Of a DNA stretch of 64,000 bases, positions 34,793 to 44,800 are shown in pieces. The DNA is from Delphinapterus leucas. Taxonomy: Eukaryota > Chordata > Mammalia > Artiodactyla > Monodontidae. The translations under genes and the position numbers were made by a program. The DNA is taken from NCBI RefSeq assembly GCF_002288925.2, contig NW_022098001.1:1893205-1957204 (forward strand), written 5' to 3'. Positions within the stretch are counted from its first letter, which is position 1. Every line of letters begins with the position of its first letter. Below the pieces are notes generated by a model. The model was not told where the DNA came from. It saw nothing but the letters and a program-made list of their open reading frames with translations, and made no database searches.

Positions 34793-35823
34793 ACAGTAAC
34801 ACAATAATAGTGGGAGACTTTAACACCTCACTTACACCAATGAACAGATCATCCAAACAGAAAATTGATAAGGAAACACAAGCTTTAAATGACACAGTAG
34901 ACCAGATAGACTTAATTGATATTTATAGGACATTCCATACAAAAAGAGCAGATTACACTTTCTTCTCAAGTGCACACGGAACATTCTCCACGATAGATCA
35001 CACCTTGGGTCACAAACCAAGCCTCAGTAAATTTAAGAAAATTGAAATCATATCAAGCATCTTTTCTGAGCACAGCGCTATGAGATTAGAAATCAATTAC
35101 AGGGAAAACAACGAAAAAACACAAACACATGGAGGCTAAACAATACATTCTAAATAACCAAGAAATCACTGAAGAAATCAAAGAGGAAATCAAAAAATAC
35201 CTAGAGACAAATGACAATGAAAAACACGACAGTCCAAAACATATGGGATGCAGCAAAGCAGTTCTAAGAAGGAAGTTTGTAGCTATTCAAGCCTACCTCA
35301 AGAAACAAGAAAAACCTCAAATAAACAATCGAACGTTACACCTAAAGAAACTAGAGAAAGAAGAACAAATGAAACCCAAATTTAGCAGAAGGAAAGAAAT
35401 CATAAAGATCAGAGCAGAAATAAATGAAATAGAAACAAAGGAAACGATAGCAAAGATCAATAAAACTAAAAGCTGGTTCTTTGAGAAGATAAACAAAATT
35501 GATAAACTATTAGCCAGACTCATCAAGAAAAAGAGGGAGAGGACTCAAATCAATAAAATTAGAAATGAAAATACAGAAGTTACAACAGACACTGCAGAAA
35601 TGCAAAGGATCCTAAGAGACTACTATAAGCAACTCTATGCCAATAAAATGGACAACCTGGAAGAAATGGACAAATTCTTAGAAAGGTATAACCTTCCAAG
35701 ACTGAACCAGGAAGCAATAGAAAATATGAAAAGACCAATCACAAGTAATGAAATTGAAACTGTGATTAAAAATCTTCCAACAAACAAGTCTAGGACCAGA
35801 TGGCTTCACAGGTGAGTTCTATC

Positions 35824-36055
35824 AAACATTTAGAGGGCTTCCCTGGTGGCGCAGTGGTTGAGAGACCGCCTGCCGATGCAGGGGACACAGGTTCGTGCCC
35901 CAGTCCGGGAAGATCCCACATGCGTGGAGCGGCTAGGCCCATGGGCCATGGCCGTTGAGCCTGCACGTCTGGAGCCTGTGCTCTGCAAGGGGAGAGGCCT
36001 CAGCAGTAAGAGGCCTGCGTACCGCAAAAAAAAAAAAAAAAAGAAACATTTACAG
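35824..36055 (+). mobile_element. ~200 bp CHR SINE inside L1 reverse transcriptase
   Basis: Body about 35836-36043, ending gcgtaccgc plus poly(A). Flanking duplication aaacatttagag (35824-35835) versus aaacatttacag (36044-36055), with one mismatch. It splits RT between the PGPDG region and the downstream fingers/palm part. A deletion of two bases within the body leaves 'catgcgtggagcgg' where other copies have 'catgccgcggagcgg'. Confidence 0.95.
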
Positions 36056-38401
36056 AAGAGCTAGCACCCATCCTTCTCAAACTCTTCCAAAAAATTGCAG
36101 AGGAAGGAAAACTCCCAAACTCATTCTATGAGGCCACCATCACCCAGATACCAAAACCAGAAAAAGATACTACAAAAAAAGAAAATTACAGACCAATATC
36201 ACTGATGAATATAGATGCAAAAATCCTCAACAAAATACTAGCAAACAGAAGTCAACAGCACATTAAAAGTATCATACACCATGTTCAAGTGGGATTTATC
36301 CAAGGGTTGCAAGGATTCTTCAATATATGCAAATCAATCAATGTGATACACCATATTAACAAATTGAAGAATAAAAACCATATGATCATCTCAATAGATG
36401 CAGAAAAAGCTTTTGACAAAATTCAACACACATTTATGATAACAACTGTCCAGAAAGTGGGCATAGAGGGAACCTACCTCAACATAATAAAGGCCATATG
36501 TGACAAACCCACAGCAAACATCATTCTCAATGGTGAAAAACTGAAACCATTTCCTCTAAGATCAGGAACAAGACACAGATGTCCACTCTTACCACTATTA
36601 TTCAACATAGTTTTGGAAGTCCTAGCCATGGCAATCAGAGAAGAGAAAGAAATAAAAGCAATACAAATTGGAAAAGAAGAGTAAAACTGTCACTGTTTGC
36701 AGATGACATGATACTATACATAGAGAATCCTACAGATGCCACCAGAAAACTACTAGAGCTAATCAATGAATTTGGTAAAGTTGCAGGATACAAAATTAAT
36801 GCACAAAAATCTCTTGCATTGCTATACACTAATGATGAAAAATCTGAAAGAGAAATTTAGGAAACACTCCCATTTACCATTGCAACAAAAAGAATAAAAT
36901 ACCTAGGAATAAACCTACCTAGGGAGACAAAAGACCTGTATTCAGAAAACTATAAGACATTGATGAAAGAAATTAAAGATGATACCAACAGATGGAGAGA
37001 TATACCATGTTCTTGGATTGGAAGAATCAATGTTGTGAAAATGACTATCCTACCCAAAGCAATCTACAGATTCAATGCAATCCCTATCAATTTACCAATG
37101 TCATTTTTTTGTAGAACTAGAACAAAAAATCTTAAAATTTGTATGGAGACACAAAAGACCCCAAGTAGCCAAAGCAGTCTTGAGGGAAAAAAAAGAAACA
37201 GGAGGAATCAGACTCCCTGACTTCAGACTATACTACAAAGCTACAGTAATCAAGACAATATGGTACTGGCACAAAAACAGAAACATAGATCAATGCAACA
37301 AGATAGAAAGCCCAGAGATAAACCCACACACCTATGGTCAACTAATCTATGACAAAGGAGGCAAGGATAAACATTGGAGAAAAGACAGTCTCTTCAATAA
37401 GTGGTGCTGGGAAAACTGGACAGCTACATGTAAAAGAATGAAATTAGAACACTCCCTAACACCATACACAAAAGTAAACTCAAAATGGATTAGAGACATA
37501 AATGTAAGACTGGACACTATAAAACCCTTACAGGAAAACATAGGATGAACACTCTTTGAGATAAATCACAGCAAGATCTTTTTTGATCCACCTCCTAGAG
37601 TAATGGAAGTTAAAAAAAATAAATAAACGAATGGGACCTAGTGAAAGTTAAAAGCTTTCGTACAGCAAAGGAAACCATAAACAAGATGAAAAGACAAACC
37701 TCAGAACAGGAGAAAATATTTGCAAATGAATCATTGGACAAAGGATTAATCTCCGAAATATATAAACAGCTCATGCAGCTAATATTAAAAAAACAAACAG
37801 CCCAATCCAAAAATGGGCAGAAGACCTAAATAGACATTTCTCCAAAGAAGACATACAGATGGCCAAGAGGCACATGAAAAGCTACTCAACATCACTAATT
37901 ATTAGAGAAATGCAAATCAAAACTACGGTGAGGTATCACCTCACACTGGTTAGAATGGGCATCATCAGAAAATCTACAAACAACAAATGCTGGAGAGGGT
38001 GTGGAGAAAAGGGAACCCTGTTGCACTGTTGGTGGGAATGTAAATTGATTCAGCTACTATGGAGAACAGTATGGAGGTTCCTTAAAAAACTAAAACTAGA
38101 ATTACCATATGACCCAGCAATCCCACTACTGGGCATATACCCAGAGAAAACCATAATTCAAAAAGTCACATGCACCCCAATGTTCATTGCAGCACTATTT
38201 ACAATAGTCAGATCATGGAAGCAACCTAAAGGCCCATCGACAGATGAATGGATAAAGAAGTTGTGGTATATATATACAATGGACTATTACTCAGCCATAA
38301 AAAGGAACGAAATTGGGTCATTTGTAGAGACGTGGATGCCTCTAGAGACTGTTATACAGAGTGAAGTAACTCAGAAAGAGAAAACAAATATCGTATATTA
38401 A

Positions 38402-38615
38402 CGCATATATGTGGAACGTAGGAAATGGTACAGATGAAACCGGTTTGCAGGGCAGAAATTGAGACATAGAAGTAGAGAGAAAACATATGGACACTAAGGG
38501 GGGAAAGTGGAGGGGGGTGGTGGTGGTGGTGTGATGAATTGGGCGATTGGGATTGACATGTATGCACTGATGTGTATAAAATGGATGACTAATAAGAACC
38601 TGCTGTATAAAAAAA
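38402..38615 (+). other. L1 3'UTR with G-rich tract and poly(A)
   Basis: After the ORF2 stop comes a short 3'UTR. A G-rich stretch at about 38498-38532 has five or more G runs separated by short spacers and could fold as a G-quadruplex, a usual feature of L1 3'UTRs. The element ends 'aacctgctgtat' plus poly(A) at about 38609-38615, before the target duplication. Confidence 0.85.
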
Positions 38616-38626
38616 AAAAGCTAGTG

Positions 38627-38849
38627 TTACTAATATTAAAAGTTCAATCTTAAATATAAAAAAAAAGAAAAAATTAAAGGATTTTTAAAATAGCCATTCA
38701 TCTGTGATTAGGTTTTCCTATGCTTGGAATAAGCTTTTGGTCAGCAATAGGAATGCCTAAAGGAAAGTGCACCTAATTTTCTTATTTGTTCATTCAATTG
38801 ACTTTCATTTCAATAGACTTTGTGCCTATTACTGTGCTAATACTAGGAT
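38627..38849. other. Short unassigned stretch between two L1 copies
   Basis: AT-rich; nothing recognised. Confidence 0.45.
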
Positions 38850-39995
38850 GAGGGTGAAAAGAGAATGACAAGACAAGCCACAACCTGGAAGAAAATCTTT
38901 GCAAAACTCATATCCAATAGAAGACTGGTGTACAAAATATATGAAGGACCCTTAGAACTCAGCAATAAGAAACCAAGCAACCCGGTTCGAAAGTGTGCAA
39001 AAGATCTGAACAGGCATGTCACCAAAGAAGATATACTTACAAATAATTATGTGAGATGATGCTCAAACTCATGTCATTAAGAAACTGCAAATTAAAACAA
39101 CAATGAGATACCACCATACAACTATTAATGGTTAAATCCAAAACACTGATAACACCAAATAATGGCAAGGATATGGAGCAATAGGAATTCTTAGTCATTT
39201 CTGTTGGAAATGCAAAATGGTATAGCCACTTTGGAAATCTGACAGGGTCTTACAAAACTAAATGTAATCTTACCATAAGATCCAGCAATTGCACTCCTTC
39301 GTATTTATCTAGATGAGTTGAAAACTTATGTCCATACAAAATCCTGCACAAAAATGTTTATAACAGCTTTATTTATAATTGCCAAAACTTGGAAGCAATC
39401 AAGATGTCCTTCAACAGATGAATGGATAAATAAACCATGGTACATACATTGAAGGGAGTATTATTCAGCAATAAGTAGAAAAGAGCTATCAAGCCATGGA
39501 AAGAAGTGAAGTGATCTTAACTGCATATTGCTAAATTAAAGAAGCCAATCTGAATAGGTTACTTACTATATGAGCTTAACTGTAAGACATTCTGGGAAAA
39601 GGGAAACTATAGAGACTATAAAAAGATCAGTGGTTGCCAGGGCTTTGGAGGAAGAAAGGGAGGGATGAATAGATGGAAAATAGAAGATTATTAGTATAAT
39701 GAAACTATTATATGTAATACTGCAATGATGGATACATAACATTATGCATTTTTAAAAACCCATAGAACTATACAATACAAAGAATGAACCTTAATATAAA
39801 TTATGGCCTTTAGTTAATAATAATGTATCAGTATTGGTTCATCAATTATAGCAAATGTATCACTGTTATGCAAGATGTTAATGATAGAGGAAACTGTATA
39901 CAGAGTAAGGGGTGGGGAGAGGAGGTAGATGCAAACTATACTTTTTGCTCAAGTTTTCTCTAAACCAAAACTGCTCTAAAAAGTAGAATCAATTA
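38850..39995 (+). mobile_element. Old 5'-truncated L1 (3' part of ORF2 and 3'UTR)
   Basis: Starts in ORF2 C-terminal sequence ('caacctggaagaaaatcttt') and continues through 'accatacaactattaatggt', 'acaaaaatgtttataacagc', 'caacagatgaatggataaat' and 'atcagtggttgccagggctt', ending 'aactgctctaaaaagtagaa'. It is more diverged than the neighbouring full-length L1 and belongs to an older subfamily. The 64-residue frame at 38865 is a relic of ORF2. Confidence 0.85.
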
Positions 39996-41325
39996 AAGTT
40001 TGAAGACCACTAACTTTTAGAATTGCATTTTGGCAAGGACCAGTCATTCCTGGGCCATTTCTTTAAAAAAAAGGACATAGTTTGAGTTAAGGGCATAAGC
40101 CTCTGTGAGAGACAATAATAGTTTATGTCACAGGTCTGTCATAGTATAATACACTATTTATTTTCTATATCATTCATTTTCTATACAGAAGACCCTTCCT
40201 GAATGGACCATGAATATGACTTTGATATGGACCCCTTTATGTTAATAGTAACTCTACAACTTCTTTTAATTACCTTTTCTTCCCACAGTTTCTTTTAAAT
40301 CACTTCAAATATAAAAATAATGGGAAATGCTTTCATGTTTTTGTCAAGATTAATGCACCCTTTGCCCCCCTTTATGACGCTTTTGACTGGTACTTTAATT
40401 CTAAGGGAATGTACCCACCAGTTCTGGGATGTCTGCCCTGGGAGATTAGCTGGTGGTTGACTCCTTATTATACATACTCAATCAGTCTATGATTGGCCAG
40501 AAAATTTCACATTATTTTTTACCACTTGAAAGCAAAAGGGGAGAAAAATCCCCCAAACTCCTCAAATTGCTATTTCCAAGTGTCCAAGTGAAATTTCAAG
40601 TAACAATTGAGTTTGACCAGTTTAGTGCAACCCTGAAGCTCAAGCTGACTCTAAACCTGTCTTTAATCAAGTTAACCACAACATGCAGTCAGGGGTGAAA
40701 TAGGCATTTGCTGTTATGTCCTTCCTTATCAATACAAAATGCTACTCAATTTCATAACTTTCCACAGCACTCAGCAGCCCCAACTTCCTCTTTTGCACCT
40801 CCCAACCCACTGCCAATGTAAATTATTGTGTAGTACCTGTATTTTTCAGGATAAATCATGAGAACAGAATTTTTTAGTGAGAACTTGTTTTCAGAACAAC
40901 ATGGAATTATTTTAAGGTGTGTTTCCAGCTGATAGTAAAAACGACTAACTAGAAACTTAGCTAAGTGGATGCTATGTTCCAAGAATTCAAGTCCTGAAGA
41001 AGGTTATTTTAATATCAAAAGAATGTTGACAGCATCTCTTAGTGACACAGATTCCATTCAAATCTCCCCTTTGCCTAGGGTTTGAAGTTGAGCCTCTGGT
41101 GACATTGAGATTTGTAATATCAAAGTTCTTTTAAACGACTAAGCAGGTGTTATAATTTTCTTTTTTCCCCGAAGGAGATGGTAAAGAGTTCCCCATCAGC
41201 TCATTTATAAAAAAGCCATTAGGAGAAGGAGGAAAGGAAGAATGGGGATAAAGCCCTTTAAAAAGAGGTAATAAATGATCACATTAGAACAGTAAGATAT
41301 AAAATAAGGTCTCTGAACTTCTATT
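39996..41325. other. Unassigned DNA
   Basis: The 81-residue frame at 40453 and the minus-strand frame at 40752-40982 have no recognisable domain. Confidence 0.4.
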
Positions 41326-42050
41326 TTTAAAAAAGCTTTATTTTTAAAAATTAAAAAATAAGTAGCTTTATTAAGATATAATTCACATTCAATACAATTC
41401 ACCCATTTAAAGTATACAAGTCAATGCTTTTTAGCATATTCACAGGATTGTTCAACCATCACAATCTAGTTTTAGAATATTTTCATCCTCACTAAAAGAA
41501 ACCCCATACTCTTTAGCAGTATATCCCCATTCTCCTCTCTGCTTCCCCTCCACCCCACCCCATTCAATTCTAAGCAACCGCTAGTCTACTTTCTTTATAA
41601 ATTTGCCTGTTCTGGACACTTTATATGAATGTAATCGTACAATATGTGGCCTTTTGTGACTGTTTTTCATCACTTAGCATATTGTAGCATGTATCAGTAC
41701 TTAATTTCACTGTATAGATGAATAATATTGCATGTTACGGAATATCAAATTTTATTTATCGTTTCATCAGGTGATGGACATTTAGGTTATTTGAACTATT
41801 CGGCTATTAAAACTAATGCTGCTTTGAACATTTGTATACAAGTTTTTGTGGGAATGTATGTTAATTTTAGGGGGGTAAATACTTAGGAGTAGAATCACTA
41901 CATCATATGGTAATTCTGTGTTTATTTAAGGAAATGACAAATTGTTTTCCAAAGAAGCTGCACCATTTTACGTTTCCACCAGCAATGAATGAGGGCTCCA
42001 ATGTCTCCACATTCAATCTCTTTTATAAATTAACTTTCTCAAAAACAGAA
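41326..42050 (-). mobile_element. Old L1 fragment, antisense
   Basis: The + strand reads as antisense L1 3' sequence: 'aagatataattcacattcaa', 'attcacaggattgttcaacc', 'tacaatatgtggccttttgt', 'gctgctttgaacatttgtat', 'accagcaatgaatgagggct'. Diverged; no duplication found. Confidence 0.8.
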
Positions 42051-42055
42051 AGAAA

Positions 42056-42094
42056 TGAAGGAAGGGAGGGAGGGAGGGAGGGAGGGAGGGAGGA
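42056..42094 (+). repeat. (GGGA)n simple repeat
   Basis: About eight GGGA/GAAG-type tetranucleotide units with only G and A on the + strand. It lies next to an A-rich stretch at the edge of the old L1. Confidence 0.93.
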
Positions 42095-42527
42095 AATAAG
42101 TCAGCTGATGCTTTCCTGCTGATAAGGTCATTCTAATGATGGACTAGACCTTTTGGAGTCAGATATTATAAAAATGAAGGCAGAATTGCACTGACCATTT
42201 TTTTCCTACATTATCAGCCATGTTGCCTATGAAACCATAGATAAATGATTCTAAATATTTTTTACGATATATGAAGAAACATAAAAATGCAAGAAAAAAA
42301 AGTGTTTACATATTCACACATATTTTCACACAGGCATGCACAGTAAAGAATATGGAAGAAAATATACCAGGGTTTTAATAATTGCTATATCTAGAAATCA
42401 AGGCTGCACATGGATTTTTTTCCTCCCCCTTTTGCTTATCTATAGGTATCTTTGTAAAAACAATAAGCATGTGTAGCTTTTTTGTTTTAAGGAAAAAGTA
42501 TGATCCTTCTACCAGTGGGTCCCATAG

Positions 42528-42672
42528 CACTGGTTCTCAACCTGGCTGAACATTAGAATCACCAAAGGAGCTTTTAAGAAAAATACCAATGTCTTGACCC
42601 CCTTCCTTACAAATTCATATTCAGTTGATCTGGGATGATTCCAGTGTACAAGCAGAGTGAGAACTACACCCT
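42528..42672 (+). mobile_element. MER5-like (hAT) MITE
   Basis: Starts 'actggttctcaacctggctg' and continues 'acattagaatcaccaaagga' to 'agtgagaactac', the layout of MER5-type non-autonomous hAT elements. Confidence 0.62.
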
Positions 42673-43480
42673 TCAGTTCTCTGCTATCGCATTTGTTGAG
42701 TTTTGCTAGAAGGAAAAAAGCTTTCCTACAGGCTGACGGTCTCCTGTTGTGAGCTTAGTTGAGGCCATTTTATTTATGGTTTGCAAGGTATTATCTTTAC
42801 TGGGTTACATCTGGAGAGGCTCCTTTAGTATCAAGAGGCTACTTCAAGAAACATGTGAAGAGGTGTCCCAAACTTTCTTCTGGCAAGTGTCATGGGAAGA
42901 TCAGTAACTTAAATGTTGAAATGAAACCATCTGGCACTTAAGGAGTTTTATACACATAGTAAGGTGCAGTTTTTAAGCCAAAATAAAGCTGTCTTTGGCT
43001 TAATGAATAGTAATATTTAGACAATGATTTGTCATGCAATCCTCTGCTGCATGGTAATGAGAGATGCATAGAAGTGGTTTGAGGATGGGAGAGAGAAGAT
43101 GGAAGTAAACACTGAAGGCCTCAGTAAGGATATGCATCACTGAATATTCTATATCTATTGCCTTTTCCTTTTTATGTACAGTAGGTAGTTGGAGAGAAAC
43201 TGGGTCCATTAAAATTCTTGATACTGGTATCTGGTGTGAAGTAACATACTTCTTGAATGAAGAACAAAGTAGTTAGCTTTCCGGCTGAATAATGGGGCAG
43301 TGTGACTTTATGTGTCTGATACCTTCAAAACTAGGGATATTTGATGTTCCTGTCAGAAGGATCTACTCCTGAAGCATCTGAAGGCTTTTAACTTAAAAAA
43401 TTGGAAGCATACATCCTTTGACAAATCTCACTCTTAGCTCCTGTCTGGTCTCTGTTTGGTGGGGCAAGAAAACGGGTAAA
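42673..43480. other. Unassigned DNA
   Basis: No gene or repeat recognised. Short frames at 42759 (+) and 43000-43209 (-) show no motif. Confidence 0.4.
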
Positions 43481-43715
43481 GAGAATTGTTGTCTTAAATG
43501 GATAACCAGCAACGACCTACTGTATAGAACAAGGAGCTCTGCTCATTGTTATGTGGCAGCCTGGATGGGAGGGCAGTTTGGGGGGAGAATGCATACATGT
43601 GTATGTATTGCTTTTGCTGTGCACCTGAAACTATCACAACATTGTTAATTGACTATATTCCAATATAAAATTAAAAGTTAAAAGCCCCCCCCCAAAAAAG
43701 GAGAATGATTGTCTT
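43481..43715 (+). mobile_element. Short 5'-truncated L1 3' end
   Basis: Insert about 43496-43700: 'gacctactgtatagaacaag', 'ttgctgtgcacctgaaacta', 'gactatattccaatataaaa', then a tail with a C run. Flanking copies gagaattgttgtctt (43481-43495) and gagaatgattgtctt (43701-43715) differ at two bases. Confidence 0.83.
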
Positions 43716-44325
43716 TCTCTATGACAAGGGGGGAAAGTAGTACTGAATTAAGCAGCTCTTTTCACAAATGTCAGTTATTTTTAGAAGAATTATTTTCACC
43801 TTTTCATCCACAAACCAATTTTAATGAGTTTCAATGTACCTGGTAGGTATGTGGGGAAAGCCAGTGATAAGTGACATTAGGCCTTTAAATTCTTATGATC
43901 CAGAAGAAAAAATACAAGTCCTTAAAAAATTAATAAACAAAGTAGAATTCATGAAAATGACATACAGTTCTGTAAAATTTCTAAGAATGAAGAGAGCACC
44001 TTTGGATGTTGTAGAGGTTTAATGTTTTTCTACTGTAATGTCAAAGCTGAGTTTTCCCCCACCTTTTAGAAAGTGGTGCCAGCTTTCAAATGAATCTGCA
44101 GTCCCTTCAGATTCAATTGCAAGACTTTGGTCTATTCTTTTTCCTCACTGCATTGTTTACCATTATTATTTCTATATGATAAATGTCAGAAGTGTTTTGT
44201 TGTTTTGACCTTCTGGCTTCTGCTAAAAATAGCCAAATTACCAGTAAATTTAGAATGTTAATTAATAATCACATTGGATATTAATATCAAAGAAGATGCA
44301 AGATTCTTATCCTGGATAACTTTGA
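43716..44325. other. Unassigned DNA
   Basis: Nothing recognised; the 62-residue frame at 43834 has no motif. Confidence 0.4.
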
Positions 44326-44589
44326 AAGTTTAAACTTCTTTTTTTTTTTAATGTTTTCCATATTAATGACTGTCAATCATGCTTTATCCATGGTTTATTT
44401 ATTTATTTTGTATTGAAGTAGATAATTAACTTACTATATTAGTTTCAGGTGTACAACATAGTAATTCAGTATTTTTATACATTACAAAAATGTTCACAAT
44501 AAGTCTACTTACCATCTGTCACCATACAGTTATTACCATATTATTGACTATATTCCCTAGGCTGTATGTTACTGAAGTTTAAACTTCTT
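44326..44589 (-). mobile_element. Short L1 3' end, antisense, 15 bp duplication
   Basis: Insert 44341-44574 begins with a T run and reads antisense L1 3'UTR ('tttcaggtgtacaacatagt', 'accatctgtcaccatacagt', 'attgactatattccctaggc'). Perfect duplication aagtttaaacttctt lies at 44326-44340 and 44575-44589. The duplicated site contains the palindrome agtttaaact. Confidence 0.9.
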
Positions 44590-44604
44590 AATGTTTAAAC
44601 ATAA

Positions 44605-44800
44605 TAATAATGATGTCTGTCATTTATTGAGCTCTTTCACTTTGTTCCTTCCTCTGTGTTTATCTTGCTATAAGTGTATTACTTCATTTAATATTTAAAA
44701 ACATCCTATGTATAATTCTTCTAGCTTCATCTTCATTATACTTCCTGAAAATGCACATAACACCTTGTTTTTATTGACATACATTTGTAAGCTACAACAA
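44605..44800 (-). repeat. MIR-like fragment
   Basis: 'gtctgtcatttattgagctc' and 'tgtattacttcatttaatat' fit a decayed reverse-complement MIR. Weak. Confidence 0.4.

Larger units (their letters stand above)
34159..38401 (+). pseudogene. L1 ORF2 (endonuclease / reverse transcriptase), broken
   Basis: ORF2p nicks target DNA and reverse transcribes L1 RNA at the nick. Visible parts: an APE-like endonuclease from Met 34159 (QETHF; GDFN at 34813-34824; IDHTLG), a reverse transcriptase with FADD at 36696-36707, and a C-terminal zinc knuckle of C-x3-C-x7-H-x4-C form at 37988-38041. The ORF2 stop is at 38399-38401. Lesions: Lys replaces the N-terminal metal-binding Asn (codon 13, 34195); Glu replaces Asp in the Ser-Asp-His motif (35065-35076); SINEs at 34564 and 35835; a lost base near 35785 in the PGPDG motif; a lost base near 36680; Lys-to-TAG at 36858; an extra T in the T run at 37104-37110; more indels near 35110. 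Survivors of the frame are seen at 35129-35815, 36205-36684, 37075-37548 and 37859-38401. Confidence 0.95.
32321..38626 (+). mobile_element. Full-length but inactive L1 retrotransposon
   Basis: This complete LINE-1 spans 32332-38615: about 870 bp of 5'UTR, ORF1, a short inter-ORF stretch, ORF2, a 3'UTR and poly(A). The 11 bp duplication aaaagctagtg flanks it at 32321-32331 and 38616-38626. The upstream target reads ttt/aaaa, the preferred L1 endonuclease site, so it entered by target-primed reverse transcription. Two ~200 bp CHR SINEs sit inside ORF2 (34564 and 35835). Without them the element is about 5.86 kb. ORF1 and ORF2 both carry frame breaks, so it cannot move by itself. Its 3'UTR differs from the caataaagatgtt-type tails at 22.2, 57.7 and 60.6 kb, so it belongs to another L1 subfamily. 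The intact 11 bp duplication argues for moderate age. Confidence 0.97.

Noticed and set aside
37641..38401. Separate host gene with a CCHC-like zinc motif
   Set aside because: The C-x3-C-x7-H-x4-C motif and surrounding residues are the L1 ORF2 C-terminus, contiguous with the rest of the L1.
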